This document shows positions 18,149-27,607 of a stretch of 64,000 nucleotides of DNA, one piece after another. The first letter of the stretch is position 1. The number at the start of each line of letters is the position of its first letter. Source of the stretch: Natrinema halophilum (lineage in GTDB: Archaea > Halobacteriota > Halobacteria > Halobacteriales > Natrialbaceae); contig NZ_CP058601.1 of assembly GCF_013402815.2 (NCBI RefSeq), forward strand, positions 992,001 through 1,056,000. The letters run 5' to 3'. The notes below the pieces were generated by a model. The model saw only the letters and a program-made list of their open reading frames with translations, had not been told where the DNA came from and ran no database searches. The position numbers and the translations under genes were made by a program.

Positions 18149-20458
18149 ATGGCCCCGGATTCGGACCCGGATGCGTCGGTCGTCGAACTCGCGCGCAGTC
18201 TCCACAGGGAAGCAACGCGGACGAACGAGCGCAGGCTTCTGGTGCTCGCGGGTGATCGCGACCGGGGCTACGCGGCCCTCGAAACCGTCCTCGACGATCT
18301 CCCGATTCCGATCTCGCGGACGACGCTCGTCGGCCCCGAGGATCGACTTCGCTGCGAACGGGTCCCGCAGTCACGTGCCGGCAACCTCCTCGGGACGACG
18401 CGGGACGCCGTGGCGATCGACGCACACGCGGAGCTTCAACCAAACGCCGTCGGGAAACTCGTCGGCACCGTCGACGGCGGCGGCCTGCTCGTCCTCGTGA
18501 CGCCACCGCTCGACGCGTGGGCAGATCGACACGACGGGTTCGACGAGTCGCTGGCCGTACCCCCATTTTCGCTGTCGGACGTACGCGGTCGGTTCCGGCG
18601 ACGATTCGTCCACACCCTCCGCGATCACCGCGGGATCGCGATCGTCGACTGCGATGTCGGCGTGATCGAGGACGACGGGCTGACGAATCCTGCACCGCGG
18701 CTCGCCGCGGACAGCGCATCCCCGGACATTCCGGAGGACCGCCGCTTCCGATCGGCCGCTTACGACGCCTGCCTCACGGCCGATCAAGTCGAGGCCGTCG
18801 CAGCGTTCGAGTCACTGGCGGGCGACGAGTCCGAACGCGACGAACCGCGGGCGGTCGTCCTCGAGGCCGATCGGGGCCGGGGCAAGTCGAGCGCTGCGGG
18901 ACTCGCGGCAGGTGCACTCGCCGCCGACGGCGCGACCGTGCTCGTCACCGCACCGCAATACCGGAACGCGCGGGAGGCGTTCGACCGTGCGGGCGAACTC
19001 TGCGAATCGCTGGGCGTCGCGTCCACCGTCGAATCGACCCTGGTGAAGACGGACACCGGAGGGTGGGTCCGGTTTGGCGACCCGGTTGACGCCGTCGACG
19101 AGTTCGACGCGGCGGACATCGTGATCGTCGACGAGGCAGCCGCGCTCCCGGTCGTGACGCTCGAGGAACTGCTCGCCGCCGATCGCGTCGCGTTCTCGAC
19201 GACGATCCACGGCTACGAGGGTGCGGGACGGGGTTTCTCGGTCCGGTTTCGGAACCGACTCGCCGAGAGTGACCACGTCGTCACAGACTGCTCCCTCGCA
19301 GAGCCGATTCGGTACGCTGCAGGCGATCCAGTCGAGGTATGGGCCTTCCGTGCACTGTTGCTCGACGCGCGGCCGCCGGTCGAGCCCCTCGTTGCCGACG
19401 CCGATCCCGAGACAGTCGAGTATCGGCGGCTCGACTCCGACGACCTGCTCGCCGACACACACCTGCTCCGGGAATCATTTGGTTTGCTCGTGCTCGCTCA
19501 CTATCGGACCGAACCGAACGATCTCGCGCGGTTGCTCGACGCTCCGAACCTCGAGGCACGCGCCCTGACGTACGACGGTCACGTCGTCAGCGTCGCGCTG
19601 CTCGCACGCGAAGGTGCTCTCCCCGCCGACGTTCGGTCGATGATGTACGAGGGCGGCCGCGTTCGCGGTAATATGCTGCCCGACGTACTGACGAGCCAAT
19701 TACGCGACGAAACGGCGGGCGAGCCGGCGGGCATTCGAATCGTCCGCATCGCGACCCACCACAGTACGCGGTCGCGAGGGTTGGGAACACACCTTCTCGA
19801 GCGTGTTCGAGAGGAGTTCGCCGACGACGACGGAGACGGCACGATCGACTGGTTCGGAACAGGCTTCGGCGCGACCCCCGGCCTCCTCGAATTCTGGCAG
19901 AAAAACGGCTACCGGACGATACACGTCTCGATGACCCGCAACGACGCCAGCGGCGAGTACTCCGTGCTCATGCTCGCGCCGACGAGTGACGCAGGACGGG
20001 CACTCTACGAGCGCCACGCGGACTGGTTCGCCGGTCGGTTCGCCGCACTCTGTACCGATGCGCTGGACGACCTCGATCCCGACGTCGCCCGCGCGGCGCT
20101 CCGAACCGTCGGTTCCGGCGCCGAACTGTCGCTCGAACTGACCGACCACGAGTGGCGAGTCGTCGCCGGTGCCGCGTACGGACCGGGACTGTTCGACGTC
20201 GACCCCGGACCGTTTAGACGACTCGTCGTTCGATATTTCGTCGACGATTCCGACACCGACGACCTGACCGATCGCGAGGAGCGGTTACTCGTGCTCCGCG
20301 CGCTTCAGGGCCGCAACTGGTCGACCGTAGCCGACCGCCTCGGGTATCCATCGGCCGGACAGTGCAAGCGAGCTCTCGGCGACGCATTTTGCCCACTTGT
20401 CGACCGTTACGGAACGGAGACGGCGCTTACCGTTCGGGACCGATTTACGGACGACTGA
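18149..20458 (+). CDS. tmcA: tRNA(Met) cytidine acetyltransferase
   Basis: This 769-aa enzyme makes N4-acetylcytidine in RNA using acetyl-CoA and ATP. Domains in order are an N-terminal DUF1726-like region, a RecD-like helicase with P-loop EADRGRGKSSAAG near residue 240 and Walker B IVIVDEAAALP, then a GNAT acetyltransferase (RIATHHSTRSRGLGTHLLERV) and a C-terminal tRNA-binding tail. Archaeal members modify tRNA elongator Met and, in some lineages, many rRNA and mRNA sites. The start at 18149 is chosen from the upstream TATA box and because the extra 20 residues of the longer frame lack family character. It is monocistronic and converges on the SDR gene. Confidence 0.93.
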   Translation: MAPDSDPDASVVELARSLHREATRTNERRLLVLAGDRDRGYAALETVLDDLPIPISRTTLVGPEDRLRCERVPQSRAGNLLGTTRDAVAIDAHAELQPNAVGKLVGTVDGGGLLVLVTPPLDAWADRHDGFDESLAVPPFSLSDVRGRFRRRFVHTLRDHRGIAIVDCDVGVIEDDGLTNPAPRLAADSASPDIPEDRRFRSAAYDACLTADQVEAVAAFESLAGDESERDEPRAVVLEADRGRGKSSAAGLAAGALAADGATVLVTAPQYRNAREAFDRAGELCESLGVASTVESTLVKTDTGGWVRFGDPVDAVDEFDAADIVIVDEAAALPVVTLEELLAADRVAFSTTIHGYEGAGRGFSVRFRNRLAESDHVVTDCSLAEPIRYAAGDPVEVWAFRALLLDARPPVEPLVADADPETVEYRRLDSDDLLADTHLLRESFGLLVLAHYRTEPNDLARLLDAPNLEARALTYDGHVVSVALLAREGALPADVRSMMYEGGRVRGNMLPDVLTSQLRDETAGEPAGIRIVRIATHHSTRSRGLGTHLLERVREEFADDDGDGTIDWFGTGFGATPGLLEFWQKNGYRTIHVSMTRNDASGEYSVLMLAPTSDAGRALYERHADWFAGRFAALCTDALDDLDPDVARAALRTVGSGAELSLELTDHEWRVVAGAAYGPGLFDVDPGPFRRLVVRYFVDDSDTDDLTDREERLLVLRALQGRNWSTVADRLGYPSAGQCKRALGDAFCPLVDRYGTETALTVRDRFTDD

Positions 20459-20484
20459 GCCATTAGTGTGTGTCACGCTGTCGC

Positions 20485-21225
20485 TCAAAACAGCCGTCGG
20501 AGCAATCCGTCCGGAACGAGGTCCAGGAACCACGCAACCAGCCGCCACCGTCGGACGACGTACGCGTGCGTCCGCTTTTTGTGGATCGCTCGAGCGATCT
20601 GGTCGGCTGCCGTTTCCGGCGAACACTCCCAGAGTCTGCCCAGGGAAAGGTCGCTATCGACGTATCCCGGTTCGATAGTCGTGATCGTCACGTCCGCGTC
20701 GCGATCTATCTGGCGACTTCGCAATCCCTCGAGATACGTCGAGATGTAGGCCTTCGAGGCGTTGTACGCCTGCACGTTGCCCATTCCGAAGTGTGCCGCG
20801 ACTGAGGAAATGCCGACGAGATGGCCATCCGTTTTACTGGCGTGATCCGGATGCTGTTCGAAATACTGTATCGCGGCTGTCGCAATCGCTGTGAACCCGC
20901 GAACGTTGACGTCTATCGTCTCCCGTTCGAGTTCCCACTCGAGATCGCGATTGACGTGTGCCACGCCGGAACTGATGACTACGACGTCGACTGACGACAT
21001 AGCGTCGGCAAGTTCGAAAAACCCTTCGCGGGCGTCTTCGGTGTCGGTGACGTCTATCGTCGCAACGTACGATTTGGTTGGAAGCTCCGATCCAATTTGA
21101 CGCATGCGTTCCGTTCGTCGAGCAACGAGGCCGATTTCGTACCCGTCATCGGCGAGTCGCCGAGATAGTGCCGCCCCGATGCCCGAGGATGCGCCGACGA
21201 TGATCGCGCCACGCTCCTGTGACAT
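20485..21225 (-). CDS. Short-chain dehydrogenase/reductase
   Basis: This 246-aa Rossmann-fold oxidoreductase carries the NAD(P) motif GASSGIGAAL near residues 11-20. The SDR catalytic set is present: Ser in VGISSVAAHF and YNASK with Y154 and K158. R38/R39 after the second strand (LVARRTERM) suggests NADP(H) preference. The C-terminus ends with a hydrophobic, basic segment (RRWRLVAWFLDLVPDGLLRRLF) typical of membrane-associated SDRs. The substrate cannot be inferred. I chose MSQERGAIIVG at 21225; the longer frame to 21363 adds unrelated residues. It is divergent from the DUF456 protein. Confidence 0.88.
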   Translation of the reverse strand: MSQERGAIIVGASSGIGAALSRRLADDGYEIGLVARRTERMRQIGSELPTKSYVATIDVTDTEDAREGFFELADAMSSVDVVVISSGVAHVNRDLEWELERETIDVNVRGFTAIATAAIQYFEQHPDHASKTDGHLVGISSVAAHFGMGNVQAYNASKAYISTYLEGLRSRQIDRDADVTITTIEPGYVDSDLSLGRLWECSPETAADQIARAIHKKRTHAYVVRRWRLVAWFLDLVPDGLLRRLF

Positions 21226-21413
21226 ACCGACACGTTCGGTTCCTGATACGTATAGTATTCGCTGTCCGTTCGACCCGATCCGCGGAGTGACCGTGATCCG
21301 ACGCCGAACCAAGACGGCGACGTCGGCAACGATCCGTGTCACTCGGCACGGAGAACGGCACAAACGGCACTGAAGGCAGTACGGTTTTCCCGTCGTCGCT
21401 CGTCGAACGTCGT

Positions 21414-21899
21414 ATGGTCGACATCGTTACTGTCTTTGCATTCGCGTTGCTCCTCGGTGCGATCGTTGGTGCGGCCGTCCCGATGGTTCCCAGCGGCCTC
21501 CTCTCGATCGCCGGACTCGTGCTCTACTGGTGGGGCGCCGGATTTGCCGAACTGAGCGCCCTCACGTTCGCCGTTCTCGTTTTCCTCGCCGTGATCACTG
21601 CGCTCGTCGAGTTCTTCGGCGGTTCGATTGCCGCCCGCGCCGGAGGCGCATCCTGGTTGACGACTGTCGTTGCCGCCATCGTTGGTATTATCCTCATGGT
21701 CGTCACTGGACCGCTCGGCCTCCTCGTCGGACTCTTCGGGACGGTCTTTGCGCTCGAGTTCGTCCGAAACGGCGAACTCGAGGGGAGCACGCGATCGGCG
21801 GTCTACACGACGATCGGAATCCTCGCGTCGACGGCGGTTCAGGTTCTGCTGACGATGTCGATCCTCCTGGGGTTTGTCGTCGCCGTCTTCCTGCTCTGA
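21414..21899 (+). CDS. DUF456-family membrane protein
   Basis: This 161-aa protein has five or so hydrophobic helices and a Gly-rich inner region (EFFGGSIAARAGGASWLTTVVAAIVGIILMVVTGPLGLLVG). That glycine-zipper pattern is typical of DUF456 proteins, whose function is unknown. The start MVDIVTVFAFALLLG at 21414 puts the first helix at the N-terminus; the upstream in-frame extension is polar and unsupported. It is a stand-alone gene in the inner membrane region between the SDR and gltX loci. Confidence 0.8.
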   Translation: MVDIVTVFAFALLLGAIVGAAVPMVPSGLLSIAGLVLYWWGAGFAELSALTFAVLVFLAVITALVEFFGGSIAARAGGASWLTTVVAAIVGIILMVVTGPLGLLVGLFGTVFALEFVRNGELEGSTRSAVYTTIGILASTAVQVLLTMSILLGFVVAVFLL

Positions 21900-21953
21900 G
21901 GGAAACACTGAAGCCGTGGGTACCGTTGACTCGGATTGATGGAGTGTTCCGAG

Positions 21954-22184
21954 TCACACTGCGAACGTCCCGCGGCGGTCGAACTGCACATCCCCTGGGA
22001 CGAGAATCGTCTCGTCTGTGCTGCTCATGCCCGCGTCCTCGGCCGGCAAGACGGCGTCGTGGCCGATCCGAATCCGGATCGGGCCGAGGATCTGCTCGGC
22101 TAGGAAGGGGGTCGACGGAGCGGAGCCGCTCGTATACACGCGGGTCGACAGAAACCGGCGCCATTTTCGTGGCCCATCGGCCAT
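21954..22184 (-). CDS. Small hypothetical protein (76 aa)
   Basis: This short frame follows gltX by about 20 nt on the same strand. The second half (EQILGPIRIRIGHDAVLPAEDAG...VPGDVQFDRRGTFAV) has G/C-rich third positions and a plausible beta-rich pattern. The first half is basic and less convincing, so the real start may be internal. No motif is recognised. It could be a genuine small protein cotranscribed with gltX, or the tail of a decayed gene. Confidence 0.35.
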   Translation of the reverse strand: MADGPRKWRRFLSTRVYTSGSAPSTPFLAEQILGPIRIRIGHDAVLPAEDAGMSSTDETILVPGDVQFDRRGTFAV

Positions 22185-22205
22185 CGCTGCAACAAACGGA
22201 ATCGA

Positions 22206-23924
22206 TCAGGGATGCGTGTAATATGCGACCGTTTCCTCGTCGGCGTGACGGTCGATTCTCGCGAATCCAACCCGTTCGAACTGAACAATCCCATCGGGCT
22301 CGATGTCGGCGACGCCCGGTTCCGCCCGGCCGGTGACGTCGCCGTCCATCGTCCGCATGCGGACGGGGACGCTCTCTGCGGCCGGCACCCAGTGAACGAC
22401 GTCGACGTCGCCCTCCCGGACGACGTCGATATCCTCGCCCGTGTACTGCAACACGTCTCGTGTGAACTGGAAACAGCCAAGCCCCTTGAGCCAGATGCGA
22501 TCCTCGCGCTGGGGGAGGTCGTCCGGCTCGAGCAGGACGGAGTCGCCGACCGGAATCTCCCGAACGCCACGGTCCTCGTAGTTGGGATGGAACGGCGGAT
22601 TCGCTTCATCGGGCGGACTACCTGCGAGGGGGACCTGATTGCCATCGCGGACGAGAAACCGTCGATCGGTCTCGTCGTCGATTCGCTCGCGGTTGTTCGC
22701 ATAGATCGCGCTCATCGCGAGATCGACGTCGCTGGTCGAGGTGCCGAGGCCGACCATTGCCTCGACGATCGCTCCGCCGCGGATTCCACGCCGGCGCAGG
22801 CTCTTCAGCGTCGGCGCACGCGGGTCGTCCCAGCCGTCGAGTTCGCCTCGATCGATCAACGTAGCGATCGTCGAGGTACTCATCTTCACGTCGTAGTCGT
22901 CGAGTTGGACGTGCCCCCAGTGGATGACCTCCGGGTAATCCCAGTCGAAGTAGTCGTAAACGAACTGCTGTCGTTTCGCGGAGTCCTGCAGATCGATGCC
23001 GCGGATGATGTGCGTGATCTCGAGGAGGTGATCGTCGACGCCCGACTGGAAGTCGAGCATCGGCCAGCAGCGGTATTCGCTTGCGTCCTCGCGAGGGTGG
23101 GGCGTATCGATCATCCGGAAAGCGACCCAGTCCCGAAGCGCCGGATTCTTGTGCTGGATGTCGGTTTTGACTCGAAGGACCATCTCTCCGCTACTGAACT
23201 CGCCGTCGACCATCGCCTCGAATTCGTCGAGGACGGTGTCAGCGCCCTTGTCGCGGTGCGGACAGGGCTCGCCGTTGTTTTTCAGTTCCGAGAACGCCTC
23301 GCCGGAACACGAACACGTGTAGGCTCCTCCCTTCTCGATCAAGTCTCGAGCGTGGTCGTAATAGGTCTCGAGCCGATCGCTCGCCCTGTACGTCGCATCG
23401 GGTTCGAAGCCGAGATAGTCGAGATCGTCGAGAATCGCGTCGTAGGCGTCGAGGTCCGGGCGCTTGGTTTCGGGATCGGTGTCGTCGAACCGAACGCAGA
23501 ACCACCCGTCGTAGCGGTCGCGATAGGTGCCGATGACGGCGGGCATTCGGGCGTGGCCGACGTGCCAGGGTCCGTTCGGATTCGGCGCACACCGCATCCG
23601 GATCTCCCCGTAGTCGTCCGCGTTCGGGAGAGCCGGCAAATCGTGTTCGTCCTCCTCGTCTTCCGCCTCTATCTCGGCGAGTTCTTCAGGTGCCAGTTCC
23701 TCGAGCCGAGCGCGTTTTTCCTCGTACTCGAGATCGTTTACCCGACTGACGACTCCGCCGACGACATCGGGAACGGCATCGGCGTGTTCGCGAAAGTCCG
23801 GATTGTCGCCCATCAACGGCCCCATCACGGCGCCGACGGCGGCGTCGCTCTCGTGTTTGACGGCGTTCAATAGCGCGTGCTTTTCGGTCTCTCGCTCGAC
23901 GCGCTCGCGTAACTCATCGTTCAT
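22206..23924 (-). CDS. gltX: Glutamyl-tRNA synthetase, archaeal (GluRS/GlnRS) type
   Basis: This 572-aa class I synthetase charges tRNA-Glu; in archaea lacking GlnRS it also misacylates tRNA-Gln for GatDE amidation. The HIGH motif is HVGH (near residue 120, in PNPNGPWHVGHARMP) and KMSKS appears as KMSTS (near residue 347). The beta-barrel C-terminal anticodon domain ends FARIDRHADEETVAYYTHP. The archaeal N-terminal helical extension (~100 aa, acidic stretch EIEAEDEEDEHD) is normal for haloarchaea. It usually neighbours idsA and rnj, and does so here with a lipoprotein gene between. Confidence 0.95.
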   Translation of the reverse strand: MNDELRERVERETEKHALLNAVKHESDAAVGAVMGPLMGDNPDFREHADAVPDVVGGVVSRVNDLEYEEKRARLEELAPEELAEIEAEDEEDEHDLPALPNADDYGEIRMRCAPNPNGPWHVGHARMPAVIGTYRDRYDGWFCVRFDDTDPETKRPDLDAYDAILDDLDYLGFEPDATYRASDRLETYYDHARDLIEKGGAYTCSCSGEAFSELKNNGEPCPHRDKGADTVLDEFEAMVDGEFSSGEMVLRVKTDIQHKNPALRDWVAFRMIDTPHPREDASEYRCWPMLDFQSGVDDHLLEITHIIRGIDLQDSAKRQQFVYDYFDWDYPEVIHWGHVQLDDYDVKMSTSTIATLIDRGELDGWDDPRAPTLKSLRRRGIRGGAIVEAMVGLGTSTSDVDLAMSAIYANNRERIDDETDRRFLVRDGNQVPLAGSPPDEANPPFHPNYEDRGVREIPVGDSVLLEPDDLPQREDRIWLKGLGCFQFTRDVLQYTGEDIDVVREGDVDVVHWVPAAESVPVRMRTMDGDVTGRAEPGVADIEPDGIVQFERVGFARIDRHADEETVAYYTHP

Positions 23925-24022
23925 TGTCGTGGGATATTCGTGCCCGACCCAAAACCCTCGCGATTCGCTGTGTCTCCGGTTTGCGTTGTCCCGTTTGCAC
24001 GGAGGGATTTCGGCTCCCCTCG

Positions 24023-24655
24023 TCAGTCCTCGAAATCTTCCTCGTAGACGCGTGTGTTGAGGACGTTGCTCATGAGGATCATCGCAGCCGCAGCTGCCGG
24101 AGACGTGTTTGACTCGTTTGTACTGGTGTCGTTTTCTGTACCATTGCTGGTGGTCGCATTCGTCTCGGTCCCGTCGTCGGCACTGCCACGCTTACTATCG
24201 GTGACGGCGGCGTTGTACCGCTCGCACCATTCCGTTTTGACTCCCCAGCCACGTGCCTGTCCGTCGAACGGATCGGCGATCTCCGTATAGAGCATACCGA
24301 TCCCGGCGTCGTTTTTCACCAGATTTTCGTTATAGACTGTCGTGATGATCTCGATCTCCGTCGTGGATTCCGATTCGGTCTCGGCGCTCGAAGAGTACCG
24401 TAATACCAGATCCGAGCCGTCTTTGCGAAGGGATTCGACCGGAATGTCGTTTCGTTCGACGAGCGTGTAAAACTCGCCGGGGGTCCCCTTGCGTGGTTGA
24501 CTCGGCTCAACGGGTTCGATTTCGTTCGCGGTCGACGTCTGGCGTAGCGATCCGACGCAGCCAGCCGCCGCAGTCGAACTGGCGGCAACGGCCGTCACGA
24601 GAAATCGTCGTCGGGATCGGCCCACGGGAGAGGTATCGGGAAAGTCGGCTGTCAT
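24023..24655 (-). CDS. Predicted Tat-exported lipoprotein, haloarchaeal
   Basis: This 210-aa protein begins with a twin-arginine signal (RRRFLVTAVAASSTAA) and a lipobox ending in Cys (AAAGC, C33), so it is probably exported folded by Tat and lipid-anchored outside the cell. The mature part (FYTLVERNDIPVESLRKDGSDLVLRYSS...TEIEIITTVYNENL) has an alpha/beta look. A Thr/Asn/Ser-rich acidic linker (GTETNATTSNGTENDTSTNES) follows, probably flexible and possibly glycosylated. A short helix precedes the C-terminal NTRVYEEDFED. The function is unknown. Confidence 0.75.
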   Translation of the reverse strand: MTADFPDTSPVGRSRRRFLVTAVAASSTAAAGCVGSLRQTSTANEIEPVEPSQPRKGTPGEFYTLVERNDIPVESLRKDGSDLVLRYSSSAETESESTTEIEIITTVYNENLVKNDAGIGMLYTEIADPFDGQARGWGVKTEWCERYNAAVTDSKRGSADDGTETNATTSNGTENDTSTNESNTSPAAAAAMILMSNVLNTRVYEEDFED

Positions 24656-24814
24656 AACCGTCGCTCAGTACGGTATCCGCAAAAAGTCCCGGTCGATATC
24701 GAGCTGTGAGTTGCGCTGAAGTGCATGGGTCACCAAAACTCGTTTGCGAGCCGAGTACCCCCGCAAAGAGTGAGGTTCTCCCTGCTAGTACATCCGCCAG
24801 GCCAAACGGATGCG

Positions 24815-25867
24815 TCAGTATCCCCGCTCAATCAGGTAATCTGCAATCTGACAGAGAAGGTCGCGAGCCTCGTTGTCCGGAAGGACCTCGAGTCTGTCTT
24901 TCCCTTGCTCGACTAAGTCGCGGGCGGTTTCGTTGGAGTAGGCGATCGAACCGGCGGCCTCGAGTTCGGCGACCGCGTCGTCTATCTCGGACTCGGTGAC
25001 CGCGTCGACGTCGTCGGTATCGACCAGAGTGTTGACGTCGACTCCTTGTCGACGGGCGTGGACGGTGATCAACGTCTGTTTGTTCTCGACGAGGTCGCTC
25101 CCTCGTTGTTTACCGAGTTGCTCGCTGGGTACCGTCAGGTCGAGAACGTCGTCCTGTATTTGAAACGCGCGACCGATGTCGAGGCCGTAGCCATATAAGG
25201 CGTCGATCGTGTCGTCGTCAGCCCCCAGCAAGATTGCGGGGAGACACGCAGAAGCGGCGTACAGGACGGCCGTCTTCTGTTCGATCATCTCGAGGTATTC
25301 CTCGGGCGAGACGTCGGCGCGTTCCTCGAAGGTGACGTCGAGGGATTGGCCTTCGCATATCTTCGTACAGGTCGTCGCGAGGACGTCGAATGCCTCGACG
25401 ATACGATCCGATTGGGCCTCCGTCTCGAGCATGATCTCGAAGGCTTTTGAGTAAAGAGTGTCGCCAGCCAAAATAGCCGTCTCGAGGTCGTATGCCTCGT
25501 GTACGGCGGGTACTCCCCGCCGAAGGTCGTCGTCATCCATGATGTCGTCATGAATCAGCGTGAACGACTGAATAACTTCGACGCTGACGGCTGCTGCCAT
25601 CACGTCGACAGGGTCCTCTTCGTGAAGCGACGGGAACGACCGATACTCTGTTGAGAGTGGGTCGACATCACCCAGAGCCTCCGCCGTCGTCAACAGGACG
25701 GCTGGCCGTAACCGTTTGCCGCCCGCATCGAGCAGATATCGGGAGGCCTCATAGAGCCGTTCGGGTCGCTGGATCGGTAACTCTTCAGGGATCGCTTCGT
25801 TGACCTGCTCACGACGGTGCCGTACCGCCTCGAGCACCGCTTCTTCGCGTGCCTCTGGGCTCGTCAT
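24815..25867 (-). CDS. idsA: Geranylgeranyl/farnesyl diphosphate synthase (polyprenyl synthetase)
   Basis: This 350-aa trans-prenyltransferase makes the C15-C20 prenyl diphosphates used for archaeal lipids. The first Asp-rich motif is DDIMDDDDLRRG (near 112), with the second at DDVLD (near 239, FQIQDDVLDL). Also present are GGKRLRP and the KTAVLYAASA segment. Length and layout match bifunctional archaeal IdsA enzymes, though chain length cannot be read with certainty. It follows rnj by 1 nt, the standard haloarchaeal arrangement. Confidence 0.93.
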   Translation of the reverse strand: MTSPEAREEAVLEAVRHRREQVNEAIPEELPIQRPERLYEASRYLLDAGGKRLRPAVLLTTAEALGDVDPLSTEYRSFPSLHEEDPVDVMAAAVSVEVIQSFTLIHDDIMDDDDLRRGVPAVHEAYDLETAILAGDTLYSKAFEIMLETEAQSDRIVEAFDVLATTCTKICEGQSLDVTFEERADVSPEEYLEMIEQKTAVLYAASACLPAILLGADDDTIDALYGYGLDIGRAFQIQDDVLDLTVPSEQLGKQRGSDLVENKQTLITVHARRQGVDVNTLVDTDDVDAVTESEIDDAVAELEAAGSIAYSNETARDLVEQGKDRLEVLPDNEARDLLCQIADYLIERGY

Positions 25868-25868
25868 A

Positions 25869-27221
25869 TCAGTCTACTAACTGGATGAGGTTCCCGTTTC
25901 GCGTAACGTGGAGATCCCGTCCAAGTTGGTAGCCCTCGCTCTCACAAAGGTTGACGTAGCTGGAATAGCCGCTCATGTCCTGGTGAGCCGGAATGATGTG
26001 TTGGGGCTGGAGTGCGTCGAGCATCTCGTAGTGGCCCTCCTGGTTGAGGTGACCTGAAACGTGAATGTCGTCGTACACCCGCGCACCTTGCATGCCGAGC
26101 AGTTTCTCAGCCTGATACCGTTGGCCCTCGTTGGTCGGTTCCGGAATGACGCGAGCCGAGAAGACGACCTTGTCGCCGTCGTCCAGTTCGTACGGCGTTT
26201 CGCCGCGTGCCATTCGAGTGAGCATAGCGCGAGGTTCACCCTGATGACCGGTGACGACGGGAAGGTAGTCGCCCTTGCCCTCGTTCATGATGCGTTTGAA
26301 CGTTCTATCGACCGATTTTCGGTGTCCGAACATCCCCAGATCAGTGGGGAAGTCGATGAAGTCGAGTCGCTCTGCGGTGCCGGAGTACTTCTCCATCGAC
26401 CGACCGAGCAAGACAGGTTGGCGACCGATGTCGTCGGCGAATTCGACCAGGGATTTCACCCGTGCGATGTGACTCGAGAATGTGGTCGCGACGATGCCGC
26501 CGTCGTAGTCCTCGAGGCTGTAAAGGACGTCGCGGAGATGTTCGCGAGCGACGTTTTCGGAGGGCGTCCGGCCCTTCTTGCTCGCGTTAGTACAGTCCTC
26601 GATGTAACAGAGAACGCCGTTGCCCTCGCGGCCGATCTCGCGGAACCGATCCATATCGATCGGATCGCCGATGACCGGCGTGTGGTCCATGCGTTTGTCG
26701 AGACCGTAGACCACGGCGCCTTCGGGCGTGTGGAGGACGGGGTTGATCGCGTCGATGATCGAGTGAGTGACGTTGACAAACTCGAGATCGACCTTTCCGG
26801 AGTCGCCGATCGACATCGTCTCGCCGGCGTCCATCTTGATCAGGTCGTTTTCGACGCCGAACTTCTGTTCGCCTTCGATCTGTTGTTTGACGAGTTCGAT
26901 CGTAAACGGCGTTGCGACGATCGGCGCGTTGTACCGGTGTGCCAACTTCGAGATGGCACCGATGTGGTCCAGGTGGCCGTGAGTCGGCACGATAGCCTTC
27001 ACGTCGCCTTCGAGGTCGCTCATGACCCGGTCGTCGGGGATAGCGCCCATGTCGATCAGGTCGAGGCTGTGCATCCGTTCGGTTTCGACGTTGTCGTGGA
27101 TCAGCACCTGCGAGAGGTTCAGACCCATATCGAAGACGACGACATCGTCGCCAGCGCGGACGGCTGTCATCTGCCGTCCGACTTCTTCGTAGCCGCCAAT
27201 GGTTGCGATTTCGATTTCCAT
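25869..27221 (-). CDS. rnj: Ribonuclease J (beta-CASP metallo-beta-lactamase)
   Basis: This 450-aa 5'-3' exoribonuclease has the zinc-site motif THGHLDH (H81, H83, D85, H86), the beta-CASP region ([17 protein letters not shown]), and the late motifs [24 protein letters not shown] and [10 protein letters not shown] chose [18 protein letters not shown] at 27221 because the family starts there; a longer frame to 27299 adds 26 unrelated residues. It is the first gene of the rnj-idsA pair. In many haloarchaea ipk and mvk lie directly upstream, but here the Trk island intervenes. Nothing recognisable lies in the 386-bp gap 27222-27607 beyond promoter-type sequence for the divergent trkA. Confidence 0.93.
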   Translation of the reverse strand: MEIEIATIGGYEEVGRQMTAVRAGDDVVVFDMGLNLSQVLIHDNVETERMHSLDLIDMGAIPDDRVMSDLEGDVKAIVPTHGHLDHIGAISKLAHRYNAPIVATPFTIELVKQQIEGEQKFGVENDLIKMDAGETMSIGDSGKVDLEFVNVTHSIIDAINPVLHTPEGAVVYGLDKRMDHTPVIGDPIDMDRFREIGREGNGVLCYIEDCTNASKKGRTPSENVAREHLRDVLYSLEDYDGGIVATTFSSHIARVKSLVEFADDIGRQPVLLGRSMEKYSGTAERLDFIDFPTDLGMFGHRKSVDRTFKRIMNEGKGDYLPVVTGHQGEPRAMLTRMARGETPYELDDGDKVVFSARVIPEPTNEGQRYQAEKLLGMQGARVYDDIHVSGHLNQEGHYEMLDALQPQHIIPAHQDMSGYSSYVNLCESEGYQLGRDLHVTRNGNLIQLVD

Positions 27222-27607
27222 GATTCTGTAGCACTGAAAGCCGCATCGTGGACTCTCATTCAAACGGTCCGCGGACTCCCGGTCGTGCGGCCCCGGCATC
27301 TTTCAGCGCGTCGGCCATCCCGCTATGCGCACGGAACAACGGCCGGTCCATCGTTGTCGACTCACGACATCGTGAGTCCCGAACGCACTTGCCCGCGGGT
27401 TTCGCTACGTACCTGTACACGGCCGGGTGTTAAAAACGCAGCGGGTTGGGTCGTAGCGTCATCCGTCCTATCGTGAGGCCAGTTGCGTCGGCAGATCTAT
27501 CGAGTGACGCGAGGTTCCGCGTCAAATGCCACTTTTTAACACATCGTAATCCATTTGCCAGTCGCTCCGAAAATGGGTGCAAGAACCATGATTTCGGAGG
27601 AATCGTC

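Noticed and set aside
22212-23873. Long plus-strand frame of ~550 codons opposite gltX
   Set aside because: Antisense to GltX, which carries HVGH and KMSTS; no recognisable domain in the antisense product.
26061-27476. Long plus-strand frame opposite rnj
   Set aside because: Antisense to RNase J, which has the HxHxDH site; no family features.
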